This document shows, one piece after another, positions 33,181 to 44,466 of a stretch of DNA of 64,000 nt. The stretch spans positions 620,001-684,000 of the forward strand of contig JAPVLO010000628.1 of assembly GCA_027257055.1 (NCBI GenBank), written 5' to 3'. A model generated the notes under the pieces. That model had not been told where the DNA came from and did not search any database. It worked only from the letters and a program-made list of their open reading frames with translations. The translations under genes were made by a program, and so were the position numbers. Position 1 is the stretch's first letter; every line of letters starts with the position of its first letter. The DNA is from Cephalopachus bancanus. Its lineage: Eukaryota > Chordata > Mammalia > Primates > Tarsiidae.

Positions 33181-34250
33181 GAAGAAATAGCCTTCTTAAG
33201 GCCACGTGCATCCTTTTCTTGTTTGGAATATAACCGGGTCAGAAAGGCCCAAATAACCCTCTAGAGAAAGAATTTAGGTGGTCTAAAAGAATGATTCTAA
33301 AAAAGGCCAGCCTCATTTTTCCAAAAGCCTATCCATGGCGCACGGAAGGAAGTCATTGTGCTCAAGACAGAAATGAAGACAAGTTGGCCAAAAGGTGGCA
33401 ATTCCACAGCAAGGGCTGTTGTGGTATCACATGGGAGCCCCAAATCTGCGAGTGTTGCGTGTAATGTTTATCTGTTCCAAAGAAGTCACCCAAAGGTCCA
33501 AAAGGGAAAGACGTGGGCTTATTCAAACTTACAGCAGCCACCGATGGTGGCAGGTTGGCAAAGAATCCGCACCTGGGGGCAGTAGGGCAAGCAGTTTTAT
33601 CATTAAAGCAATCGAGTTAATGATTCAAGTTCCTATATGGTGTTTACAATTACATTGGTTAAGAGTAGCAACTACATCGCTTTCATTTTGCTTGGTCCCT
33701 TGTTATCCTATCACTCATTCCTAAGAATATGCATACCCTTCAGAGGCCAGCCTGGTCAGAGGCCTTTCCCTGAGGAAGGGAGCAGGAAGAAGCCATGTGT
33801 AGGGGGAAACAGTCTACGTTCAGACAGTACCCCACATATGGACATAAGGAAGGCTGACCTTTGAGGTTCTGGAGAGCTGTGATAACAGACACCCATCAGC
33901 ATCCTGGTGATACAGGGAAGCTAATCTCTTCAGAGACCCCAAGTCTGAATAGCATTTTCCTAACTCACTCTTCAAAAGCTGAGATTATAGCTCTGGGATC
34001 CAAGTGCTGCCTGTCATATTTTTGTTTTAAAATGCTAGGGATTTTGCATTTTGCTGACATGCCAAGGAAACACTGGCTTGTGAGAGAGATCACTTTTTAA
34101 AATCGAATTTCTTATTCTAACACTAAAACATCCATCATGTCAAAGAGCATAGGAAAAATCAAAAGAAAAAAATATATATGCATGCTTTGTATCACACCCA
34201 ACCTGAAAGGATCATTTACACATGCAAATGCTTTCCACACTGTGCCACGT
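33181..34250. other. Unassigned sequence
   Basis: No repeat named with confidence. ORFs of 75-109 aa show no domain. The stretch next to the LTR does not look like retroviral internal sequence. Confidence 0.4.
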
Positions 34251-34253
34251 GCA

Positions 34254-34260
34254 GGTGTGT

Positions 34261-34304
<44 letters not shown>
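34254..34304 (+). repeat. (GT)n microsatellite
   Basis: Uninterrupted GT run ending in the T-rich end of an antisense L1. Confidence 0.97.
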
Positions 34305-34307
<3 letters not shown>

Positions 34308-35084
34308 AAAGATGTAGGGTACAATACAGGGTTAGGTGCATAAGTGGTCATTGTACTAGGTGAAGTTTGGGCCTCCCATTGGTCCTCACTTTGCCTGGTT
34401 TGGGATCAGGTACCTTTATTGATGTTATGTGGCCCCCGTCCACACATCCCCCCCTCCCCGTTAGTGTCCTGCTACTGTCAATTCCTTTCATGTAGTATTA
34501 TGATAAATGTTCAGGGTCCACTTATGAGTGAGAACACATGGTGCACAGTTCTTTGCTTCTGTGATAGATCACTGAGTATGACAGACTCTAAATCCATTCA
34601 AGTTGCTGTGACACCCATAATTTTGTCCTTTATAAGGTTGTGAAATATTCCATCATGTATATGTACCACATTTTTTTATCCAGTTCATTTTTGATGAGCA
34701 GCACAGTTGGTTCCATGTTTTTACTATTGTGATTAGTGCTGCAATAAACACGCATGTGCAGTATCTTTTTTGTAGAATGATTTGAGTTCTTCCAGATATA
34801 TTCCCAGAAGGGGGATTGCTGGGTTGTATGGAGGTCGATTTTTAAATCTTTTGGAAATTGCTTCATAAAAAGATTTGGGGGGAGTTCCATCTTTCTCAAT
34901 TGCCTTGAATACTTTCAATATGATTCGTATCAGCTCCTCCTTGTATGTTTTGTAGAATTCTGCAGGAAAGCCATCTAGCCCAGGCCTTTTTTTTTATAGG
35001 TATCTTTCTTCTGACAAAGTCAATTCTCTGGGTTATTGATCTATTTAAGGTCTCAATTTCTTCAACAAAGCTTCCACCCGTGAT
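34305..35084 (-). mobile_element. L1 with large internal ORF2 deletion
   Basis: Antisense L1. The 3' UTR and ORF2 C-terminus ('[20 protein letters not shown]') run to about 34860, where '[12 protein letters not shown]' joins directly to reverse-transcriptase-domain sequence ('EEIETLNRSITQ' at the upstream end). Compared with a normal ORF2, roughly 600 residues between the early RT domain and the C-terminus are missing. It ends head-to-head against the next L1. Confidence 0.85.
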
Positions 35085-36472
35085 CATTGGGCAGAGGAGA
35101 ACCTGTTCAGTAAATGCTGCTGGGAAAACTGACTGACCACATGCAGAGATTAAAACAAGACCCTTGGCCAGACACAGTGGCTCACGCCTGTAATCCCAAC
35201 ACTTTGGGAGGCTGAGGTGAGATGATTGTCTGAGCCCATGGGTTTGGGTTCATGACTAGCATGGGCAACTTGGTGAGACCTCATCTCTACAATTTAAAAA
35301 AAAAGACCCCTACCCCTCCATACACAAAAATCAACTCTAAATGCATCAGAGACCTAAACATAAAACCTCAAACTATAAGAACCTTAGAAAATGCAGGAAA
35401 AACCCTTATGGAGATTGGAATAGGCAACCGATTCCTGATCAAAACCCAAGTGGGACCTCTTCAAACTGAAAAGCTTTTGCAGAGTAAAAGAAACCATCAA
35501 GAGAGTGGGGGAACAGTCCACAAAATGGGGGGAAATATTTGCCAACTGCATATCTGACAAAGACCTAACATCCAGGACCTACAAGGAGCTCAAATGTGCC
35601 AAAAAGAAAAAACAATCCGCCCTATTGCAAAGTGGGCAAAAGATATGAATAGACATTTCTCAAAAGAAGACAAAGGAGCAGCCAACAGATACATGAAAAA
35701 TGCTCAGCCTCACTAATCATCAAGGAAATGCAAATTTAGAACATACTGAGATACCACCTAACTCCAGTCAGGATGGCCATCATCAATAACTTAGAAAACA
35801 ACAGATACTGGAGAGGATGTGGGGAAAAGGGAACACTTCCACACTGTTAGTGGGAGTGTATACTAGTACAACCTCTGTTAGAAAGTTTGGCAATTCCTAA
35901 AAGATCTAAAAATCAGCCTTCCATACAACCCCACAATCCTCCTTCTGGGAACATACCCGGAGGAACTCAAATCACTCTATGAAAAAGATACCTGCACATG
36001 CATGGTTATTGCAGCATTGTTCACAATAGCAAAAACATGGAACCAACTATGCTGCCTATCGAATGAGGACTGGATAAAAAAAGGTGGTGCATGTACTTGA
36101 TAGACTATTACTCAGCCATAAAGAAGGACAAAATTATGAAATTCATGGCAACTTGGATGGACTTAAAGTCTATAATACTCAGTGATCTATCCCAGAAACA
36201 AAGAACTGAGTACCACATGCTCTCACTCATAAGCAGGCCTTGAATAATTATTATAATACTATAAGAAAGGGATTGGCAGTAGTAGGAAACTGCCAGGGGA
36301 GGGGAGGGAGTAGAATTGGCAGTAGTAGGAAACTGCCAGGGGAGGGGGGACACACCTCATCAACAAAGGTACCTACATCATGGACATTTGTATACCTAAC
36401 CCTGAATAGTACCCCACATCTTTAAAATAAAAATGTTTTAAAATAAAAATAAAGATAAAATCAATTAAAAAA
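35085..36472 (+). mobile_element. 5'-truncated L1, head-to-head with preceding L1
   Basis: Sense L1 beginning in late ORF2 ('aatgctgctgggaaaactga'). It continues through frameshifted C-terminal ORF2 sequence to the 3' UTR and an A-rich end ('catctttaaaataaaaatg'). A 43-bp unit in the 3' UTR ('attggcagtagtaggaaac' onward, 36272 and 36315) is duplicated and includes G-runs. A half-Alu interrupts it at 35166-35304. Confidence 0.93.
35166..35304 (+). mobile_element. Alu left monomer only
   Basis: Ends in an A-tail straight after the left-arm 'catctctacaattt', so the right monomer is absent. 'aagaccc' flanks both sides. It is either a monomeric insertion or an internally primed truncation. Confidence 0.88.
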
Positions 36473-37075
36473 AAGAAACAGAAAACCCAACATGGCTTTC
36501 TCTCTCATACTTTGGAGCTAAATGGTCACAAAGATGAAAATAATAGACACTGGGTGAAGGGCCACCGCCAAGCCACAAGTAAAGCCACATCCCCTCTCTT
36601 TCCTGGAAACGGCGAAACAGCAAACTAAAATGGCGATTGAAATGGTACCTTCCTTTGTTCTTCCTCAGTGCCTTCCTTTGTTCTCCCTCCGCACACTTTC
36701 CCGCACTTGTGAAAAAACCACCAACCTGGATAGAGCTCTGCCAGCCGACCAATAATCGACTGACAGGTCGATTAAGCCCCCATAAAGGCTGGAGTGCCCT
36801 TGCTTCAGCGCTACAGCCTGACCCTCAGGTCCTGTAGCCACCACGTTTGACCCATTAAATCTTTTGGCCTTAACGGGTGTTGAGTCTCACTGTGTGCCAC
36901 TGTCTTTCACTGGGGACACCCGTGGGGGGATGGGTAGGGTTCAGAAACTACCTATGGGGCTCAGTGTTCACTATCTAAGGAATGGGCCATCTGAGACCAA
37001 TCCCTACCACTACACAATATGTCCATGTAATGAATACTCATGTGTACCCCCTGAATCTAAAATCATTTAAAAAAA
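36473..37075 (+). mobile_element. L1 3' UTR split by solo LTR
   Basis: 'atggtcacaaagatgaaaat', 'atagacactggg' stops at the LTR, and after it 'ctggggacacccgtgggg', 'atgtccatgtaatgaatac' and 'gtaccccctgaatctaaaat' complete the L1 end. Confidence 0.9.
36555..36909 (+). mobile_element. Solo LTR (355 bp) with perfect 5-bp target-site duplication
   Basis: TG...CA element inserted into the L1 3' UTR, with 'ctggg' at 36550-36554 and at 36910-36914. Contains CATAAA-like (36781) and ATTAAA (36855) motifs where a TATA box and poly-A signal would be expected. Starts 'tgaagggccaccgccaagcc' and ends 'gtgtgccactgtctttca'. The class is probably ERV1 by target-site size; family not recognised. Confidence 0.9.
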
Positions 37076-37159
37076 ATAGCAGAATAACACTTTTTTAAAA
37101 ACAGGCTGTCCTAAAGGCAGCCTCAGCATTGGGTCACATCCAAAAGAGATGTAAGTACA

Positions 37160-37470
37160 GGCTGGGCACGGTGACTCAGCTTGTCATCCCAGCACTTTGG
37201 GAGGCCAAGGTGAGAGGATTGCCTGAGCCCACGGGTTCATGACCAACCTGGGCAATTCGGCGAGACCTCATCTCTGCAATAAATTTAAAAAATTAGCCGG
37301 GTGTGGTGATACACGCCTGTAGTTCCAGCTACATGGAAGGCTGAGGCAGAAGGATCGCCAGAGCCCAGCAGGTCGAGGCTGCGGTGGCCGGGAGCATGCC
37401 ACTGCACTCCAGCCTGGGTGACAGAGTGAGACTCCAACTCAAAAAAAAAAAAAAAAGAAAGAAAGAAAGA
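37160..37470 (+). mobile_element. Alu with target-site duplication
   Basis: Full-length copy, flanked by 'atgtaagtaca' on both sides. A (GAAA)n extension follows the A-tail. Confidence 0.95.
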
Positions 37471-37779
37471 AATGTAAGTACATCTACAAAAGCTTTGAAA
37501 AGTAGGATGAATCTGTGTTCCAAGATCTCTTCAGGAGTATGCAGAGGGGAAATTGCGTGGCACAAAATCCAGTAAAATTTCTTTAAAAATCTTTTACCTG
37601 CTGAAATCCATTGCTCCTCCCACATGCATCTTCGCCCCCCGCCCGTCCCTCCCACCCTCACCACCTCCACCTTGCTTACTCCCACACCAGGCATTGTTTC
37701 CCAAGTAACCTTGCTAAGGAAGCTCTCCATGTCATTTGCTATCACTGATATCCCCCAAAACACATGAAAAGATATGGAA
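37471..37779. other. Unassigned sequence
   Basis: Nothing recognised. Confidence 0.4.
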
Positions 37780-38600
37780 ATTGGATACTATAAAAAGAAA
37801 CTGAACAAAAAGATCTTGAAAAAGGCAGAATTAGAAACTCAATAGAAGGGTTGGCAGATAAAGTTGAAAAACCCCCTTCTCCCCCAGTAGAAAAGAAAAA
37901 GGAAGAAGGATTTTTCTTTTCAAAAAGAGGGGTCCAGAAATCCAATGTTCAAATAATTAGAATGCCAGAAGGAAAAGAAAAAGACGGAAAATAAAAGGGA
38001 GACAATCTTTATAAAATAATCCAAAAAAAATTCCCAGAAGGATAAGAGAGCCTAGGTTGAGAAAACCCAGCCCATGCCCAACACAGTGGATAAAAATAGA
38101 CTAACGCCAAGGCACATAATGGTGAAATTTCAGAACACTGGGGGGAAAAAATATCTCAAGCTTCCAGTGAGGAAATTGTCACATGCAAACGATCAGGTGT
38201 AAGAATCGCCTTGGACTTTTCAGCTACAAGCTAAGACACCATGTGGATCGCCTCAGCATTTTGAAGAAAAATAAACTCGGGTGTATAATTCTCGAGCCAG
38301 CCAAGTTTTTAATCAGGTGTGAATACAGATTAAAGATATTTTCAGAAATGTGGGTCTCAACCCCCTGTGCACCTTCTTCCAGGAGCCCCTTGAGAGTGCT
38401 CAAAAGGAGGAGCCAAGCCCAGAAAGAGGAAGACAGGGTGCAGGAAACAGAGATGGGGTGTGAGGGGCTGCCGGGAGATGGAGGGAGGGCACCATGACCC
38501 AGACACAAACTGGAATAGACCGGAACTTCCCAGAGAGGGCAACTCAAGGAGGCAAAACTCAGAGAAGACTTGATGCAAGTGTGGGTCTAGAGAGGAGATT
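37780..38600 (+). mobile_element. HAL1/old L1 ORF1-region fossil
   Basis: 'gatcttgaaaaaggcagaat', 'caaggcacataatggtgaaa', 'aagatattttcagaaatgtg' and 'caagcccagaaagaggaaga' follow the order of the HAL1/L1M ORF1 region. Many stops and frameshifts. HAL1 is an L1 relative that lacks ORF2. Confidence 0.65.
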
Positions 38601-38639
38601 TAGTAAACTAGCAACGAGTTGAGGCTTGAAGTGGTAATA

Positions 38640-39262
38640 TCACTATAGAAACGTGGATACAGCTGGAGGCCATTATTCTAAGCAAATTGACACAGAAACA
38701 GAAAGTCAAAAGCCGCATGTTCTCACTTAAAACTAAACACTGGGTACACACGGACCTAAAGATGGGAACAACAGGCACTGGGAACTCCTAAGGAGGGGAG
38801 GGAGGGAGAGGGTAAGGGTTGAGGAACTATTCATCGGGTGTCATGGTCACCATTCGAGTGGTGGGTTCAATAGAAGCCCAAACCTGGCCGGGCACGGTGG
38901 CTCACGCATATCATCCCAGCAATTTGGGAGGCCAAGGTGAGAGGATTGCCTGAGCCCACAGATTCCAGACCAGCCTGGGCAACTAGGTGAGACATCAGCT
39001 CTACAATAAATAAATAAATTAGCTGGGTGTGGTGCTGTGTGCCTGTATTTCCAGCTACGTGGAAGGCTGAGGCAGAAAGACCACATGAGTACAGCAGGTC
39101 GAGGCTGCAGTGGCTGTGAGCATGCCACTGCATTCCAGCCTGGGTGACAGAGTGAGACTTCAACTCAAAAAAAAAAAAAAAGAGAAGCCCAAACCTTGCC
39201 ACCATACAAAATATCCATGTAACAAATCTATACGTGTACCCCTTGAATCTAAAATAAAAGAA
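38640..39262 (+). mobile_element. L1 3' end split by Alu
   Basis: ORF2 tail and 3' UTR ('ccgcatgttctcacttaaaa' to 'gtaccccttgaatctaaaat'), interrupted by the Alu at 38886. Confidence 0.9.
38886..39180 (+). mobile_element. Alu nested in L1
   Basis: Full-length, with target-site duplication 'agaagcccaaacct' on both sides. Confidence 0.95.
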
Positions 39263-39446
39263 ACAAGAAACACCAAGCAAGCAAACGCCAACAACAAATT
39301 ATTTCCTCTATGACTCAGGCAAGAGAAATGTTTGCAAAGTCAACCCTTTAAAATATACAGAAATATAGAGATCTTGTTTATGTTTGATTTGGGAAGGAAA
39401 AGGAAATTGCAACAGGAAAAGGGAATTGTAGTTATAATTGTGTATT

Positions 39447-39720
39447 ACAGTATGAGTATTAGAAAACGTCTGTACATGAAGGACCCATGTGCTCACTTGA
39501 ATCTATTGAATCTGTTGTAAATACGATTGCAAGGCCAATCTCACTTTCTTCATCAGTGATGTGATGAAAAATGAAAGAAAAAGAGAACCCATCCCTCCTA
39601 CCTTTATCAATAAATGACACGAAAATCTTCCCTTACAGACAGCTTATCCCTGTGTAAGCCCTAGTGATGTATCCAAGATAAAGCAGGCTACTTCTAAAAA
39701 TTGTTTTTAAAAGATTGTGT
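39447..39720 (+). repeat. Locally duplicated segment, copy 1
   Basis: Matches 40724-41008 along its length, including 'aaggacccatgtgctcactt', 'tgatgaaaaatg', 'gtgtaagccctagtgat' and 'aaagcaggctacttctaa'. Small indels separate the copies. I do not recognise a repeat family. Confidence 0.85.
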
Positions 39721-39984
39721 CCAACACAAAACTATGGAGGAAATCAAGAGAAAAAAGATAAGCAGAGAGTAAGGAAGATAAAGAAAATGGAAAACAATAT
39801 ATAACATGATAAAAATAGATTCAAAAATACACTCACATTCTATGTCAAAAGATTAAACTTGTCATCTAAAACACAAAGACGATCATGTAGTACAAGAAAA
39901 ATATCTAGCTGTATAGTTTTATAAGTATTCTAATGGGACAGCAAGGTTGAAAATACAAGGCTATAGTACAAAATATACCAATCA

Positions 39985-40215
39985 AATAATTAAGTTAGAG
40001 ACAGAAAAATTTCTCTGTAAAGGGCCTTATTTATTGTAAATGTTTTAGTCTTTGCAAGCTATGAGCCTCCATCGTAGCTACTCATCTCCTGTTGTTATAT
40101 GAAAACAGTCACAGACAGTAGTAAGTGAATGCATGTGGATGTGTTTGAATAAAACTTTATTTAAAAACACGTTCATCAGGCTGGATTTGGCTCATAGGTC
40201 ATAGTTTGCTGACCC
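39985..40215 (+). mobile_element. hAT-Charlie-type DNA transposon fossil
   Basis: 'ttctctgtaaagggccttat', 'aataaaactttatttaaaaa' and 'catagtttgctgacccc' are the recognisable end of a non-autonomous MER-type hAT element. Confidence 0.7.
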
Positions 40216-40229
40216 CGAATCTAAGGATC

Positions 40230-40720
40230 TCTCTAGCCTCACCTCCTTCCTTTTCTCCCATCTCTGGGCTGCTCAACTCTCCACCTCTGGTCTAGCTTCT
40301 TCTGCTTTTCTGTTATTCAAACGTGGGAATTCAAAGATTCTTCCCACCTCAGCATCTTGCTTTGGCGATTTGATTCTCCCTATCTGGAAGATTCTCGCAC
40401 CAGATCTTTACCAGCCTCACTTCCACGTTTCATGCAGGAATCTGCTCAAATGTCACCTCCTCAAAAATGTCTTTCCTAATCCCTCTATCCAAGATCTTAG
40501 CCTCTCCCACCACAGCAGACTCTATGAACTCACTGTCAATTTATTTTTTGTTAGTACATTTGCTACCACCTGACCCAAGACACATTTAACTGCTTGGTGA
40601 TGATCTGTCTTGCCAAGCTTCTGTCTACCTCACTCACCAGTGCATCCCCAGTCCCTGGAACACATCATCAGGGCTCAATAAATACTTGCTAAGTTTGTGA
40701 ATGAATAATAAACAAATAGC
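40230..40720 (+). mobile_element. L2 LINE 3' end
   Basis: 'gctcaaatgtcacctcctca', 'ccagtgcatccccagtccct' and 'gggctcaataaatacttgct' are the L2 3' end in order. Confidence 0.85.
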
Positions 40721-40723
40721 TCT

Positions 40724-41008
40724 TGCAATGTGATTATTAGAAAACTTCTGTCCACGAAGGACCCATGTGCTCACTTTTAATCTAGAAGAGTGAATTCTCT
40801 TGCATGGCCAGTCTCATTTTCTTCATTAATGAAGTGATGAAAAATGGAAGAAAAAGAAAACCCATCCCTCACACCTTTACCAACAAATGGCACGAAAATC
40901 ATCCCTTATAGACGGGAGACGGCTTATTCACGTGTAAGCCCTGGTGATATGGCAAAGATAAAGCAGGCTACTTCTAATGGCTTAAATAATTGTTTTGAAA
41001 GATTGTTC
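40724..41008 (+). repeat. Locally duplicated segment, copy 2
   Basis: Direct copy of 39447-39720, starting 'gcaatgtgattattagaaa' and ending after 'attgttttgaaagattg'. The copies lie about 1.28 kb apart with hAT and L2 fossils between them. Confidence 0.85.
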
Positions 41009-41780
41009 TAGTTATTATGGAATCCTGTATCTCCAGAAGTGAAAGACCCCTAGAACCTTCTTACGACCCCTTTACTACCAGAGGGAACAGTGGGTCCAAA
41101 GAGGATGAGGACGTCCCAAGCTCTCAGGGCAGGAGGGTGAAGTCTCTGACCTGCCTCCCCACATTTAGTCCAGGATTTAAACTTTGCACTCTAAGATAAC
41201 ACATTTTCTGAAACATGCCTTTTTTAATCTCGAAAAAGCAGCATTTATAAGAAAACAGATCCAGCTATTAAGTGTGGAGCTTCAATGCCTAATGGATTCT
41301 TCCTTGTCTCTCGGCTATAAATAATCAGAGAGTGACTATACTCCCCACACTCCTTTTTTTTAAGTCCCAGTTGCAAATGAAATGTCTTGTTATCTTTCAA
41401 ACAAAAAATGCTGGCTTTGGAATTTAATTGGCTAATCTCTGGTATCCCACATCAAAACTAGCTGTCTTTCCAATGTAGGTGCCTAATCACTGACATGTTT
41501 ACCAGGGAGTGTCTTACATTTGATTTCAAGTCATTTTTCTCTTATTCTGAGTATTTGAAGTCAAAAGAGCTTCTTAATCCTTCTGCTGCTGCTGCTTCCA
41601 ATCCCCAGTGAGGCTGGAGGAGAAAACAAACTTTCCTGAAAACCTACAATCTACACTGTTGCAGGCGTTTCATCGACAAGATCTTCTTGAACCCTGACCA
41701 CAGCCCTTTGAGGGTTTTATTTTTGTTCTGCAGATTAAAAAACAGACCGGGTGAAATGAGTTCAAGATCAGGGGTGAAAA
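41009..41780. other. Unassigned AT-moderate sequence
   Basis: No gene or repeat recognised. Confidence 0.4.
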
Positions 41781-41784
41781 ATGA

Positions 41785-41895
41785 ACACAGGATTCAGAGT
41801 TAGGCAGGCTTCAGTTCAAAGTTTAGCCCCAGCCCTATCTAGCTCCATGACCCCTGGGCACGTCACTCAACTTCTCAGAGCCTCCAAGATCAGAA
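41785..41895 (+). mobile_element. MIR SINE fossil
   Basis: 'gattcagagttaggcaggct' and 'gtcactcaacttctcagagc' fit MIR. Confidence 0.6.
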
Positions 41896-41904
41896 CCGTC
41901 CAGT

Positions 41905-42056
41905 AGACTATTCTGTATTTGGGGAAGTGTTCTCTCTCTGTGCTGTCCAGTGTGAAACCATGAGCCACGCATGCTATGGCGCTCTTGAACCGTGGCTAAT
42001 GCAACTGAGGAACTGAATTTTAACTTTTACTTGATTTTAATTCAGTTAGATGTATA
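41905..42056 (+). mobile_element. hAT-like MITE fossil (MER5-like)
   Basis: 'ctctgtgctgtccagtgtga' and 'aatgcaactgaggaactgaa' resemble a MER5-type hAT element. It ends directly at the MARNA boundary. Confidence 0.55.
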
Positions 42057-42058
42057 TA

Positions 42059-42598
42059 TGAGGGGCACCCCCCAAAAGACACAGAATTATGTTTTGGAGG
42101 GTGTGTCCCTTGTAGTACAGGCTTCCCCGACTAGGTACATGTTCTAGGAACCCATTGCCATTAGTGTGTCAGCTAGCATTGTTGCGAGAAGCTGTGTTCA
42201 GCTTCAGTGAATTTTTGCGGGGAGATTCTTTCAACGCACATGCCCATTCCATGATGAGTGATTTACCAGAGTACCCGCCCCGCACTGCGCTGAGTGCTCA
42301 GCGGTTTTTGACCAAATATGCCATGACCCCCGTGCCCTACCCTCCCTATTCACCTGATCTCACCCCAAGTGACTTTTTGCTTCCCCAAATGGCAGAAGTC
42401 CTCAAAGGGAAACAACATTTTGCTGATGTGGAAGAGGAGAAGGCATCAAAATTGACAAGTTCAAAACTACTATGAGCAGTGGTAAAAGCATCTCGATAGG
42501 TGTATTGCATCCAACGGAGAATACTTTGAAGCTGACCAAAGTTTAAACATGGAAGAATAAACACACAATTTTTTAATAAATAAATTCTGGGGGAGTTT
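42059..42598 (+). mobile_element. MARNA (non-autonomous mariner), copy 1
   Basis: Mammal-wide mariner-derived element of about 540 bp. The 5' terminus reads 'aggggcaccccccaaaag'. The 106-aa ORF (42155-42475) keeps a recognisable mariner transposase remnant, including 'YSPDLTPSDF' around the third catalytic Asp of the DDD triad, but the N-terminal DNA-binding part and the first two Asp residues are missing, and the frame breaks after about residue 100. The inverted repeat at the 3' end is eroded. It is inactive and cannot supply transposase. Confidence 0.9.
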
Positions 42599-43150
42599 GG
42601 GTCTTTCCTTGTAGCTCTATGTAGCTAGTGGATACTACATTGGGAGTGCAACTCCAAGTGGTACTCAGACCCCAGCAAGTGCACCCTGGGCCCTGCACTC
42701 TGGAGGCCTCGTACAGCCCTCCGCTAGCCTCACCCTCCCCACGGGGCTGGAAGGCCATGCCCACCTGGCTTGCACTTCTCCCCTACTTCCACACCAGTGC
42801 TCTGGGTATCTGAAGCCAGGATCTGGAATTCCTGCCCAAACAGCCCAAGTCCACTTCCAGGGCTGCCTGGACCTTTTTTCTAATTCCACACCTCCACAAG
42901 CGAGCTACACCTGGGCGTGCACATCCCTAGCACGAAGGCTATCCAAGAAGTCACCATTGGGGGACATGTGCACAGGGCATAGACATATTGGTGGGTGTAT
43001 CCACATGGGGGTATGCACGGTCACTTTGAGACTAAAGAAAAGACAGAAGAGCTCAGGCTGGATCTCTACCCCCCTAAAACACCAACGGCCAGTGTTGGGG
43101 GGACTCTCCAAGAGCCTCCCAATACATCCCCTTTGGCCTATGGTTTGGAG
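42599..43150. other. Unassigned sequence
   Basis: No gene or repeat recognised; overlapping short ORFs only. Confidence 0.4.
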
Positions 43151-43151
43151 A

Positions 43152-43433
43152 TTTTTTTGGGGGGGGGTTGGAGTCTCACTCTGTCACCCAGACTGGAGTG
43201 CAGTGGCACGCTCCCAGTCACCGCATCCTCAATCTGCTGGGCTCCAGTGATACTTCCGCCTCAGCCTTCCAAGTAACCGGAACTACAGGAGTGTGCTGCC
43301 ATGCCCGGCTAATTTTTGATTTACTGTAGAGACAAGATCTCGCCAAGTTGCCTGGGAGGGTCTCGAACCCACGGGCTTAGGCAATCCACTCATTTCAGCC
43401 TCCCAAAGTGCTGGGATTATACCGAGCCCGGCC
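43152..43433 (-). mobile_element. Alu with target-site duplication
   Basis: Antisense Alu whose tail has a G-rich run after the T-run. 'tttggagatt' occurs on both sides. Confidence 0.93.
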
Positions 43434-43439
43434 CGATTT

Positions 43440-44150
43440 GGAGATTAAAGGGCTAATTCTTAGTATCTTACATCAACATGTGTTAACTTTCTAAAGGAGG
43501 CATAGGATTGTTGCCACCATTTGTAACCAAAGAACACTATGACACCATCCTTATCTCCCAGCAACAGCTCCTCCCAGCCCAGAAGATTCGTATGCAAGAC
43601 ATTAGTGTGCCTCCTGCTTTGTAGTGTCCAGAAATCCTTGGGTGCTTCCTGTTTCCCAGCCTTCCTTCCCTGCCTGCCATCAATGCCATCCCCCGTCCAT
43701 TGAATGGCCCCACCCCTGGAAGTCATCCTTGACCCTCCCTCACATCTGGTCATCCAGAGTTCTGTTCTTTCACCCTCGTACCTGTATCTCAGATTCATCC
43801 TTTGTCTCTGGGGAAGAGAAGAAAGTTTACTTTCTGACTCGGCCACTCCCATTGTGGTTGCTGCCATATCATAAAAGACCGAGTGGCTGTTGCAGTGGTG
43901 ACTGCACACCCCAAAGGCAGAACAGCGGAAGAACCAAGGCCAAGGCCCATGATTATTTCTTTTGGGGACAAAGGATGCCTCCAAAGATAGTAAGGTTTAG
44001 GTAAAAACTATGTAGAAGTTATCTTGGAAAATCTCTGAATTATCCCTTCCACAAAGGTCCCCTTCTGAAATTTTATCAAATGTTAAAGCAACGCCTTCTG
44101 CTTAAATTGCAATTGCCTGGTCACCAGCTCCTCAGGAAGGAGATAAATAA
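43440..44150. other. Unassigned sequence
   Basis: Overlapping ORFs on both strands (126 and 174 aa, 43460-44004) show no domain. 43660-43800 ('catccttgaccctccctcac') is weakly L2-like. Confidence 0.35.
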
Positions 44151-44153
44151 GAT

Positions 44154-44466
44154 TTTCTTTCTTTCTTTCTTTCTTTTTTTTTTTTTTTTGAGTTGGAGTC
44201 TTACTCTGTCACCCACACTGGAGTACAGTGGCCGTTCCCGGCCACCGCAACCTCGACCTGCTGGGCTCCGGCGATCCTTCTGCCTCAGCCTTCCAAGTAG
44301 CTGGAACTACAGGCACGCACTACCACGCCCGGCTAATTTTTTATTTATTGTAGAGATGAGGTCTCGCCAAGTTGCCCAGGCGGGTCTCGAACCCACGGGC
44401 TCAGGCAATCCACTCACCTCAGCCTCCCAAAGGCGCAGGATTACAGGCTGAGCCACCAAGCCCGGC
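44154..44466 (-). mobile_element. Alu
   Basis: Antisense full-length Alu with a (CTTT)n-rich tail. The 123-aa sense ORF across it is an Alu artefact. Confidence 0.95.

Noticed and set aside
33176..33735. Retroviral internal sequence next to the 506-bp LTR
   Set aside because: The LTR has target-site duplication on both sides and no polypurine tract adjoins it; the flank shows no viral motif.
42155..42475. Functional mariner transposase gene
   Set aside because: Only the region around the third catalytic Asp survives; the element is the non-autonomous MARNA type.
44080..44451. 123-aa ORF
   Set aside because: Read-through of an antisense Alu; similar peptides occur at other Alus in the window.
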